Shown one piece after another: positions 48,801-59,600 of a stretch of 64,000 nt of DNA. How positions within the stretch are numbered: position 1 is the first letter of the stretch; each line of letters opens with the position of its first letter. Position numbers and translations under genes: made by a program. This DNA comes from Membranipora membranacea (taxonomy: Eukaryota; Bryozoa; Gymnolaemata; Cheilostomatida; Membraniporidae): contig OU612068.1 in NCBI GenBank assembly GCA_914767715.1, forward strand, positions 33,046,001 to 33,110,000, written 5' to 3'. The notes under the pieces are model-generated. The model had not been told where the DNA came from, ran no database searches, and worked only from the letters and a program-made list of their open reading frames with translations.

Positions 48801-50665
48801 TGTTTCCCCATTGAAGGTATCAAAACATATACAGACGAGTCAAAGAAGCCTGTGTGGAAGTATGATGATGACCAATTCAAGGCTTGGTCAGGTAAGTTGC
48901 AAAAGAATTCCATTCTTTGCTAACGAGAGAGCTGAAAAGTGCTGAATCAATTCGTGAAAAAGTTATCTAGGCGCGACAAAGATGCTCTATTCTTTGGTAT
49001 TTTTATAATAACCTCGACATAAATCACCAAAATAGTGACCGCTCTTGTCTTCTTCATCACCTAACATGTTGCATTGTATTCTGCCATCTACAACAATGTT
49101 TTATATATAAGTTATTTTTTTTCTACTATCATACATGTTTGCAGAGGGGATGACAGGCATACCGTTTGTAGATGCTAACATGAGAGAGATGTTAGCTACA
49201 GGATGGATGAGTAATAGAGGAAGACAGAACATTGCCAGCTTTCTGGCCAGGGATCTACAACTTGACTGGAGAATGGGTGCAGAATGGCTGGAAAGCTATC
49301 TGGTATGTGTGTGACTGAGATTGATGTTTTTATTGTGCGAGTCAAGGCCGTAAATATCTAATGAAGAGAAAGATATTCAGGAAATTTAAATTGACCATAT
49401 CAATCCTTGACTACTTGGGATAAAGAGCCCCATATCCTAAAACTAGAACTGCACCTTTTAAAGAAAAGTATGAACAGTCATTTGGCTGATCAATTGTAAG
49501 CTATGAATGCAAGGAATCGTTGGCAGCTGGTATTGTGTTTACTTCTACAGGATATGAAGGAGCAGTTTTCTTACTTATCATTAAAACCTGCCTCCTCTTA
49601 TTCAGTGCATCATTGTTCTGCCTACCCTCTTGCAATGTGATGACTTGTTTATCTTTGTAGTTGGATCATGATGTGTGTAGTAACTACGGTAACTGGATGT
49701 GGACTGCTGGGGTCGGAGGTGATCCGCGAGGTGCTTACAGAAAATTCAACATGATAAAACAAGGCATAGACTATGATCCACAGGTAATCATCTATGTGCT
49801 AGTTCATCATACTCTCATCTCTCCAAACTTAGAATACTATTAGGATATAATTGTACATTTATGATAAATAACACGTAGGCAATTTAATTATCAGGACACA
49901 TGCGAAATTCATTCGTGATTTGTTAACGTATGATGCACATTAATGTCTTCACATTGAAATGTGCACTTATACTTGGGAACTTTCTTGATTCGGTTGTTAC
50001 ACATATATTATCTTCTTCTTCTTCTCCGTATATTATAGGGAGAGTATATACGTATGTGGATACCAGAATTAAGAGCATTAGATGGCCCATCTGTCCATGC
50101 CCCATGGGCTCTGTCACTAGGAGAGCTTAAGTCTCATGGTATAGCTCTCGGTAAAACCTACCCTAAACCGATCATCACAGCTCCAGAGTGGGACAAACAC
50201 ATACAAGCTGCTAAGAAGGTACACATTACGATCACAACAGAATCATAACATCTAAGCATATACTCATACTGCAACACAAAACTTGTTAAACAGACGCTCA
50301 TTGTAACCATCCATATCACTCTGTCAATGCAGAGCTACGCACTTCATCAACTCCACACATTCTCACAGTTATGGTTCTTTTTGTATAGGTATAAAACCGG
50401 CCCACCGTCACTGTCATTTCATGTGGTGCATATTTAATTTTTCCCTTTGAGACTTGAGAACACACTAGATGGTAGATACAGTGTCGTGTTGCTGTCAACA
50501 TAATTAAGCCCCAGGATGTACACATTTTTCCCAAGTCTTCCAATGCAGGTGAACATTTGTATACACCAACCATTGATTTTATTTTAGATGAGATCGGGTC
50601 CAAGATCTGCAAGTGGTAAAGAGAGAGGATTGGACTTCTATTTCAAGAAAGGTGAATCCTCATAA
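45860..50665 (+). CDS. cryptochrome-DASH, complete
   Basis: Twelve exons join in frame to 544 residues: 45860-45919, 46071-46243, 46531-46624, 46779-46912, 47267-47415, 47661-47898, 48337-48509, 48817-48891, 49145-49302, 49661-49783, 50039-50218 and 50588-50665. The protein is a flavin photoreceptor and photolyase relative. CRY-DASH members repair single-stranded or looped cyclobutane dimers and may signal. It opens with [15 protein letters not shown] and [14 protein letters not shown] (antenna-domain side). It continues with [47 protein letters not shown] and [13 protein letters not shown] in the FAD-binding half. It ends with GLDFYFKK, the usual DASH tail. Length is normal. The frame stays open 5' of the ATG to an acceptor at 45821, so an alternative start in an upstream exon is possible. 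Confidence 0.95.
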
Positions 50666-51509
50666 CTCAATTATCCAACTCCATACCAGATATCTCACAC
50701 ATAATTATTTAGTAAAGCAATATTACCGGTGACATCTGTATATTACAAATACTTCTAAAAGTGGAATAATTTGTATTCTGCTCATGTCAAGTGAAAATTA
50801 AAGTCTACTTTTCTGTTTTCTATGTGCGGTTTTTATGTCAAATACGCCAACGGCCAGTTTTCATTTCTCATTGCTTATCAGAAGAACATATATTTTATCT
50901 AGTGCAGAGGATTTTATACTATTCATTTATTATTAGCATGTAAATAAAGTTATGAAACCAGAAATTGATAAATCACTCCAGTTAGTTACTTTGATTATTT
51001 GAGATGATAATGTAATCGACTTTGCACTCTGTCTAGCCAATGAGTGGAGTTCATTGGTCTAGCTGTCAATATATATGCAAATTATATAACATCTGTTCGA
51101 AGATCATCTAACCATCCTAAGATCTCTAAGAAAACATGACAAACGAATTACTTTGAGTGGCTTTTGGAAGTTTCATGGCGCTAGGACTTCGTACTAGTGT
51201 TTATGTGTTTTGCCATGCACCCAAGATCCTTGGAAGCACCAAGCATGGGATGTCAAAGAAACAATTTTGTGTCAACAACATGTATTCAGCTTATGAAAAC
51301 AGTAATAATCATCTAATGCATGGGGCAATCACCTTTCTTTTCGTTGATGCCAGACCAGAGACTATAGATATATATATCTATAGTCTCTGGCCAGACTATG
51401 AACCTGCATGAAAAGGATAGTCCATTAAATCAACTTTCTAAATAATTGGGTGGATCAACGTGCAAAACGTGACAGCAATATCATGGATGCACCTACATGG
51501 ATGGAGCAC
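50666..51509. other. intergenic between cryptochrome-DASH and GPCR
   Basis: No coding exon seen. A perfect 36-base palindrome lies at 51355-51390 (listed separately). An AATAAA at about 50943 could end the cryptochrome transcript. Confidence 0.5.
51355..51390. repeat. perfect 36-base palindrome
   Basis: The sequence starts CCAGAGACTATAGATATA and reads the same on both strands with no spacer. It lies about 150 bases upstream of the TATA box of the GPCR gene. AT-rich at the centre, it could extrude as a cruciform. A regulatory role is unproven. Confidence 0.85.
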
Positions 51510-51517
51510 TATAAAAG
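51510..51517 (+). promoter_or_regulatory. TATA box of intronless GPCR gene
   Basis: TATAAAAG lies 69 bases upstream of the first ATG at 51579, a spacing that would give a 5' UTR of about 40 bases. It is one of the few clean core-promoter motifs in the window. Confidence 0.6.
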
Positions 51518-51578
51518 TTGGTTAACCTTAGGATCCACACAGATCTGTACATGAAAACCACAAGAAAGGTAGTGCACT

Positions 51579-52643
51579 TTGACCATGTCAGACAGAGTCA
51601 ACTTCTCCCAGATTACGAACAACTCCTACAGCTCTGGGGCTGTAAGCTTTGAGTGTCGCGTTGATGCTGTCAATTCGGTTTTCCAACTGTTCCTTATTGC
51701 AGTTAACGCTTTTCATTTAGTCATCCTTAAAAAGCTCAAGCAAGGCAATGATACACAGGCACTTCGTATACTCATCCTCATGGCTATAAATGACATTAGC
51801 ATCAGCTCAGTGACATCTTTGTCGAGTTTCTGCATCCTACAATCGATACAGAGGATGAACATGTGCTTATTCGCTGTCCTAGAGTCAGTGTGGGTGATGA
51901 CAGGCACTATGCGATATTTCATTCTTGCTGTAGCTAGCTACGATCGATATGTGGCTATCTGTCTACCCTTCCGCTACGTAGGCGATAGATTTCTCAACAA
52001 CAAAACTGTCATCTTACTCGCAATATATTTAGTGATCCTGATAATTAACACACCACTAAAAGCAATAGAGATGGGCTGTATACAAATCTCCGACTACGGG
52101 AACGTTGATAAAGAAATGACCAAGTCACTGAGAACCACCTTTCAAAGTCTGTGGACTGCCATTTGCTTGCTGGTCATAGTGATAACGGTGACATGTGTGC
52201 TTCGTGAACTGCATAACATGAAGCATAGGGAGGGAACAACACACCATGATCAGGCAGTCATAAAGGCAACACACCTCATATTGGCCACAATTTCTGTGTT
52301 TGTCTGCTGTCTCCTTCCGCCTATATGCACAGAAATTTACTTTGCTACAATCCAAGATGGGGACTCACGACTGAGGCAGCGATCACGCATGGTGTTTGAT
52401 AGCTACGCTTTTCTCAATGTTATTATATATGCAGCAATGAGTAAGCCATATCAACAAGAGGTGACAAATTATTTCAGATTTTCATGTAAAAGAGCCGCCT
52501 CAGCAGAAAATACGGACTCAACACAAGAGGGTAACTCAACAGCAATACAAAATAACAGTACGGACAATAAGGTGGGTCCGAAGCCAAGTATAATCATTGT
52601 TAAGGAAGCGACAAGCAATGATGCTCAAGTTCATGAGAGCTAG
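51579..52643 (+). CDS. rhodopsin-class G-protein-coupled receptor, intronless
   Basis: One open frame of 354 residues has seven hydrophobic segments, a short N-terminus with two N-glycosylation sites, and a Ser/Thr/Asn-rich tail. TM3 ends with the intact ASYDRYVAIC motif. The disulfide cysteines are present (MNMCLF at TM3 and EMGCIQ in loop 2). TM7 has NVIIY in place of NPxxY. TM6 reads CCLLPP, so the usual tryptophan of CWxP is leucine. Position 3.32, aspartate in aminergic receptors, is tryptophan by my count. It is therefore not a classical amine receptor despite the nearby SLC6 gene. It resembles lineage-expanded, olfactory-like or orphan receptors, and the ligand is unknown. A second Met at codon 3 is an alternative start. 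Confidence 0.88.
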   Translation: MTMSDRVNFSQITNNSYSSGAVSFECRVDAVNSVFQLFLIAVNAFHLVILKKLKQGNDTQALRILILMAINDISISSVTSLSSFCILQSIQRMNMCLFAVLESVWVMTGTMRYFILAVASYDRYVAICLPFRYVGDRFLNNKTVILLAIYLVILIINTPLKAIEMGCIQISDYGNVDKEMTKSLRTTFQSLWTAICLLVIVITVTCVLRELHNMKHREGTTHHDQAVIKATHLILATISVFVCCLLPPICTEIYFATIQDGDSRLRQRSRMVFDSYAFLNVIIYAAMSKPYQQEVTNYFRFSCKRAASAENTDSTQEGNSTAIQNNSTDNKVGPKPSIIIVKEATSNDAQVHES

Positions 52644-52804
52644 TTACTTCATACATTGATAATTATTTTCAATGATTTTCTTGCCCTAGGATTTGTTCAT
52701 CTTACCTGAGATTATAATAATATTGTTTTGTGTTGACATGATAGCTGGATAATAATTAATACATCTTTACAGCTGTTCTCCTAGCTTTATGTGATTATTG
52801 TTCA

Positions 52805-52810
52805 AATAAA
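52805..52810 (+). terminator. poly(A) signal AATAAA after GPCR gene
   Basis: AATAAA lies about 160 bases after the GPCR stop codon, a usual distance. Position is the only evidence. Confidence 0.5.
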
Positions 52811-53046
52811 GAACCTCATAACAAGACCTATGTCTTCCTGTGATGTTTGACACACGAGATCATTTCTTTTTTCTTCGTCTGATTAACTCAACATAACTAA
52901 TTTGATGTCAGAGATGATGAAAAACAACCTTATTTGATTGAATACATCTTGCTTGGTGGAACCTTGAAATTATTGATTATAGAGTATATGAGAATTTTGC
53001 CCTGCAGTGATTTCATATACTCCAGTTTGAAAGAGTTATAAAATCG

Positions 53047-54010
53047 GTGTCTGTCAACATAAATCAATTATTGACATTTAAGAGAAATAGTTCTCAACTC
53101 ATACATGTTCCTGATCTTATCTCGCAGCTTACTCATCTTGACTCCAATGTCACTGAGTGGATCTACAGCTTCTTATCTAACAGAGTGCAAAGAACTGTTG
53201 TTGATGGTAAAACTTCAAATGCTTATAACGAACACTGGCACCCCCCAGGGCTGCTGTCTGTCTCCCCTTTTGTTCTCCATATATACAAACCGGATTACCT
53301 CAAACCTGAGTAATGTTACAATAATTAAGTACGCAGATGACACTTGCATCATAGGCCGCATAGCTAATCAATCAGATCTCAACTCCTATTTTGATGAAAT
53401 CCATAGAATTGCTAAACAATGTGCTGATTTAAATCTTTTATTAAACCCTACTAAGACCCAGGAAATGATGCTATCCACCCAATATGTTAAACCTTCTACC
53501 CCTACACTTGTTTTAAATGATACTGCTATTGCTTTTAGTGATAAAGTTAAATATCTTGGTGTATTAGTTGACGATAAGCTGCGTTTTAATGATCATGTGC
53601 ATGGTATAGTTTCAACCGCCTCTCAAAGGATGTATGTAGTCAGGAATTTTGTATTTTTAAGCTCTAAATCACTATCAAATATGCTTTTTAAAAGTTTTAT
53701 TGTATCACGAATCTCCTATTGCTTACCCTTTATTTTTAAAAGCTTGTATGCTGCTGACAAGCAACGCCTGTGTAAAATTTTCAAGGACGCTATTAAGTTA
53801 GGCATTGAACATCCCGATATTTATACCATGATGGACAATCAGACACGAACACTGGCCTTACGCTATATTCACGATGAGGATCATTTCATCAATGATTTGT
53901 TGAGTAAATGTCCATCTGGCAGATACCGTACAGTAAAACATAGAAGCTCACTGGGGAGAGACTGTTTTCTGCGTCATATCACTCTTATTTTAAACGAAAT
54001 ACTTTTTTAG
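53047..54010 (+). pseudogene. non-LTR retrotransposon reverse transcriptase with frameshift
   Basis: A 5'-truncated LINE ORF2. The first part (to about 53217) reads HLDSNVTEWIYSFLSNRVQR. After a one-base frame change, the second part reads GTPQGCCLSPLLFSIYTN, then the catalytic IIKYADDTCIIG block, then VKYLGVLVDDKL, and ends at a stop at 54010 after the usual C-terminal region. The YADD catalytic aspartates are intact, but the frame change and 5' loss make the copy inactive. An (ATCC)n tract at 54136 may mark its 3' end. It is related to, but clearly different from, the remnant at 7976. Confidence 0.85.
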
Positions 54011-54135
54011 ACAGAGATTTGATTTTTTATTCCAAGTGTCTTCGCTTTTTTCTTGCTGATTCAAAGTGCCAGCAATTACACTGTATTTCGCGACTCATTT
54101 TTTCTTTTAATAATGCTGTCAGTGATAGTAATAAA

Positions 54136-54161
54136 ATCCATCCATCCATCCATCCATCCAT
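54136..54161. repeat. (ATCC)n microsatellite
   Basis: Six tandem four-base units, 126 bases past the stop of the reverse transcriptase. It may be the retrotransposon's simple-repeat tail or a later expansion. Confidence 0.75.
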
Positions 54162-56647
54162 AATGTCCGGTGACTGTACCAAGAGCCTACAGTTTCCGGC
54201 AAAAAATTTCAAACATTTTCCTTTTAATAATTTGTTTACCTTTTATTTGTCTAATATTGTCAATGTCCATGATATTTATAATAATGTTGTTGTATTGAGT
54301 GAAATTGGAATATAAATTATCCTCTTTACATTGTAAGAAAACAAATTTGGCACATTTTGTGAAGCGGCCAATCTCCTATCCCACACCGGTCATCACACAG
54401 GCCACAGTTGATCTAAAATGAGACAAAAAGGATTATAAGCCACAAACCTTACAAGAAATAATTGGAAACTAGTTTGCTTATGCTCGATGTTATCGCTTTT
54501 ACCCCTTGTTTCTCAAAACTCACCCAATGCTTCATTTCAAAAGCTTTCCAGTTATACATAGACTGAACCTAGCATCACATAACAATAATTACCTGGAAGA
54601 TTTATTTCAGGATGACATTCTGAGTTATCCTATTGCTGAACAGGTGAAGTAGGATCAAATTCTCCTTCTGCAAATAATCGGATAGCTGCCACAGAGAATC
54701 CAAAAACAGTTAAGCTTTTGACCCAAGCCCTGAAATGAAGAGAAAGCTTCAGGTACAAGTTATTTCTGCAACTGAGAAGTACTCGTCCCTATTTGAAAGG
54801 TTTGACAACACCATATAATGTATACCATGTTTTAAATCAGTATAACGAATTCACATTTATAAAGACTCGCATAAGTATAACTGTCCCATTTTCCATATCA
54901 CCACGTGATCTAGCTTATGTCTCTGGGTGCCCACTGACGACATGAACTATACTATATCATGTGGTATTACGCTATGGTTGGCCTTATGTCTATTAATGCA
55001 GGACACTACAAAGGCTGCAGAAAGCTTTGTAAGGTTTCACCGTTATGAAAATAGGACGCTGGACAGGATGTCTGGTATGCTACATTAGAAGTATAGACTG
55101 CTAGACAAATTTTAGCATGCTGCTGTCAATGAACTAAAAGGTTTAGTTCATTGCTGCTGTCGTACACTCCTTAGTTCTATCTAGGCCTAATGATTTTTGG
55201 TGTCGGGGTCTTGAATTTTGTGGTGATGTACTGTAGGCCTGGCTGACAAATAAATTATTCAGTCTATGCTTATCATGATGTGAATGTGATAAAGTGGCAT
55301 CTGTTTGCAAGCCAAAGATTTTATTGTTCCCTTGAGGTTTACACAAGATACAAAAGATATACATGTCCAACGCTTCTGACTCTGCAAGTAACTTGGCCAT
55401 CAACTTAAGCATGTATTGTAGTAGTAATGTTACTCCATTCCAATCCTAGACTATATTTCAGCGAAATTTCCACAGTGGCTTCTTTTGCAATTCCCACTCT
55501 GTTCATTGAATGAGTGAATCAATGAGTGAGTGAGTGCTTAGAAATGATGGGTACATGTACCCACTCTGAACCCAAATGCCCTACCCATGGGATGGTATTC
55601 TGGAACAATGTCCAAACCTTATGTATTTATGTCCAAAAACTGAGGCACGCCCCTTACGCCCCCCCTAGGCGGTCTAGCGTGATGTCGTCTTTGATGTAAG
55701 TATGTAACAAACAAACTTGTTTACAAATTTACTCAACCCACTCACCCGGAAAAGAAACAAATCATTCATTCAACATACTTGGTACTTACCATCTCTCAGC
55801 ATCTGTGTATAATGAAGTAGTGAATGAGAGGGCATCTTGGAAGGCACCTCCAGATGAAGCTCTTCGTGGCATAGTGTGTACTTATAGTGATTGATTTGAG
55901 CAAAAAGAGATGAAAATATGACAAAAATCTGCACAATTTTCAGCAAGGCAATTTTATGAAATGAGTTAAATCAAGGTGTTATAATATACAATTTCAAATA
56001 AATATGGGGTTTATTGTTACCCCATCAACAATCATCTTAGATGAACAAGAACTTAGTCAACAATCCTACAATTCTAATTGGCACAAGACAACTCCAAAAT
56101 ATCTCCCAACTTGTTTGGTATTATTCAACTGACTGATTTATTAATGTGTACGCCTATAGAATATTAGATAACTAAAAATTGCTACCACTCCATGGTGTGG
56201 GAATTTTCAGATCTGAGATTAAGGTTCTCATTTTATGCAGAGAGTACATAATTGGCAAGTCAGGAATGAGATCAAGTCAAGAATGTCAAAGAAGGTGAGT
56301 CAAGAAATGAGAACTAATGCTACAGATGGATCGCCAGCGCTAAAGCGATTCCTGGAACAAAAATAAGCGGAAAAAAGGTAAAGCACCACCATTGCAACAC
56401 AATACAATGAGAGATGATTTAGCATCACTTCGAAACTGTTCTAGTGGGAAAGTCTGGTTACAAAGCGTCACTGCCTCAATACATCATAGCCGCTGTTTGA
56501 GCACACTGGTGAATGAATATATTGTATACACGTTCTAGAATTACAGTCATGGTACACTCTGTCAAAAAAATAGTGGTTGGGGTGTCATTCCATACATCAA
56601 GTGACGCTGAGACTACAGCTCAGGACAGATACTGCACAGCGTCGAGA
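54162..56647. other. intergenic, no gene recognised
   Basis: About 2.5 kb without convincing exons. A 90-codon minus-strand frame at 55143-55412 is not recognisable. Near 55530 there is a run of GAGT units. The left end may still belong to the retrotransposon. The right end is the 3' flank of the TRIP13-like gene, and a minus-strand AATAAA near 56008 could end that transcript. Confidence 0.4.
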
Positions 56648-59600
56648 CTACAGCTCAGGATCGTTAGTTAGACACTTGTTTTCTCTGAATAAGTTCTGGA
56701 CGCATCTGTACATGGCATCCCAGTAAGCATTACTTAGTTCAAGTTGCTGAGCCTAAAAATAAAAACCAATATATGATAACTTTAATGTTTGTTCATCGAT
56801 GTAAATTTCTGATGTAATCTTATTGTCTGAACCCTAAATGACGTTAATTTTACCGTTCAAGTTAAATTTTTCAGGGGGCTCAGTCTTATGTGCGTATATA
56901 GTGAGAATTTTCTTTCTTCCCCATACCCCAGCATGGTATAAATCATATCTATAAATATCTAAGTTTGATTGCCAATTCAGTATTTAATTTAATCATTGAT
57001 TGTATCATGACATATTGATCAGTATTATATACCTATATATATACATAATCGTGCAATAAACAAAATGTTGAAAGCATATCCATGTTACTCTAATGATCTA
57101 TACTTACTGGGAGGTATTCAGCATGAAACAACATCGGTAACTTCCTCAAACTTCTCCCACTAAGACCGACACTGGCACTGTAAATAATTAGAGTTAAAGG
57201 CATCAGCTTATTAAATACTATTTTTCTATCAGATATGTAGATTGAATCACCAGCCTTTGTATGTTTCCTGAAGGTTGGTTAAAACTGTAATATTTCTTAG
57301 TCCCAAGATCGAAATATAAGAATGTCCTGAGGGCGACGCTTCGATATTCAGCAGGAATTTGCTCTCAGTTTGCAGGTAGGTCAGATCATACCTGGGGCAC
57401 CAATATCACACAGTAAACTGCAGTATGATTCAAACTTAGGACCTTCTACACTTGGGTGTGAGAGAGATGGTGCTTTAACTAGAGCCACCTCCTACTCCTA
57501 CTATTGTGTGATCGGCAATCAATTATCCGCAATATATATTTTATGTTCTTGGTGCAGTTTTAGTCTAGGATCCTTTGGGCTGTTTGCTCTTACAACATTT
57601 GGCCATAAACTATGTAATGCAACGAAAAGTAACACATCAGCAGAAATAAAGAGGGGATTATTTCTTACTTTGATAGAGCCTTGAGTTTGAGGCTATGACG
57701 AGTGGGCTGATCACTGTTTGAGTGAAGCCTTTTATTATCCAGCTGATTCCAGGCAAGCAAGGGAACTTGTGGAGAGACAATCCCTGCCTAAAATGAAACA
57801 AAAAAGTTATGTTTGGTTATTCCCAAGTATTCACATGCGTTTCAAAAAAAGTTGTCATTAGGTTCATCAATAAAATCCCAAAGCGAGTATGTCCTCTCAG
57901 GGGAGTGTGGGGTCGGGGTGATATGAACCACTGTTCTTCTATATGAAGAAATTAAAGAGTTTGAAAATCTAAATCAAACATACCCTCATGCTTTCATGAA
58001 GACAACTCCTGTACACACTGTATATAGCTTCAGAGTTAGGAGGGCCGATATATCGCTTTATGTCAGCTCTGTCTAAAAAGGCTGCCTCAATTGCTCTGGT
58101 AACGTTTGTGGTGGTGAATACTATCACATTGGGGTGCCTACAACAGAACACATTTTATTATCGATGGTTGCACAGTGTTATAGGGAATGCCACACAAAAT
58201 ATTGTCAGTACACAAATAGGCATACTCATTAAACTTGACTCATGCGGATAAGCTTTTCGGTATTGGGAACAGATTTTATAACAAGGCCGACAAACAGTAT
58301 AATTATGGGAATGCACCATTCAATGAGGAATTATCCTCCGCTGTCCATAAATGACACAACTCCCAAAGGAAATAAAGTTTTATCAGGTTTTAATACCCAC
58401 AACAGTTGTCATCATCATAGGTTATTTCAATGTCTTTTTTTGTTGTTGAGGAGGTATAACTGTACCTTTTAACATCATCCAGCCTTGTAAGTAGAGCATT
58501 AACAACTCTCATCGAGTCAGACGGCTCGTTTCCACCCATCATGTGCTTACGATTGTTAGCTAAACTCTCCACCTCGTCAATAAGGATACAGACCAGGCTG
58601 TCCTTTTTATTGATAAACTCCTGTATCTTATCGAACATCTTACCCACCAACTTACCAGACTATAAATAACGTCGCAAAGAATGTTGATAGATTCGTATAA
58701 GGAGATTGTTAAATAGCAAAGAGCATCGATCTATAGCATGTCAATGTTAATGAAAATCGCTGTAATACATGAACATTCAACAATGGTAAAAACTAATGGC
58801 TCACCTCAGAGTAATACTTAGAGAATAATCCCTGAGAGTTGATCTCCACAAGCTGACCTTGTCTGTATTTGTGTGATAATCTGATACACAGCTTCTGAGC
58901 CATCGCTCTACATAGTGATGTCTTCCCTGTACCTGGAGGGCCTGAGGTGTGAGAAAGAAGTATATTCAACAAGACCCACAAAACATAGAAAATTATTTGA
59001 TTTTTTGATGGACATAAGAACAAGCAACCACATTGAGTTCTCTGTACTTCACAGTTTATCTCAGCTGTATAGCAATATGTGACAATGGATGAAACATGAG
59101 TGGGTAAAAATACATATTATCAATCTTTTACCTCAATTTATCATAAAACAATTTTCTTAAAATATGCAATCACCAATAGACCAAGTAGATATATTCAGCA
59201 TAATGAATTGGATAATAACACTAGTGAAATGTCTGCCCAACTCACCATGGAGCAGTACTACCCTGTTACAGCAGATAATATTCCTGTCTATATTTTTATC
59301 ACTGTACATTAGCATTGTCATGGCGTAGTTCAGAACTTCATCTTTGACTGCTGTATCAAATATCAAACTCTCCCAGATACCTAAAATCAGAAACTTAGCA
59401 ATTATTACCTATCACCCAGTCAGCTTGAATGGAAGAAAGTGCTTGCTTTGCTTACTTGCTCCTTGCATTTTTTTACGCGCATCGTACATATATTACCTCT
59501 ACAATATGTTATATTTTCTTGTTTTAAAAATACTTATATAGATGGAAACCTCGATAAAAATGTGTAACAATAATTGAAAACCAATAGTTTCTCAAGTCAC

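Noticed and set aside
53047-53313. Host gene downstream of the GPCR
   Set aside because: The frame is the 5' half of a frameshifted reverse transcriptase that continues with GTPQG and YADD motifs.
55143-55412. 90-codon minus-strand open frame
   Set aside because: No recognisable motif, no neighbours in frame. Possibly old repeat sequence.
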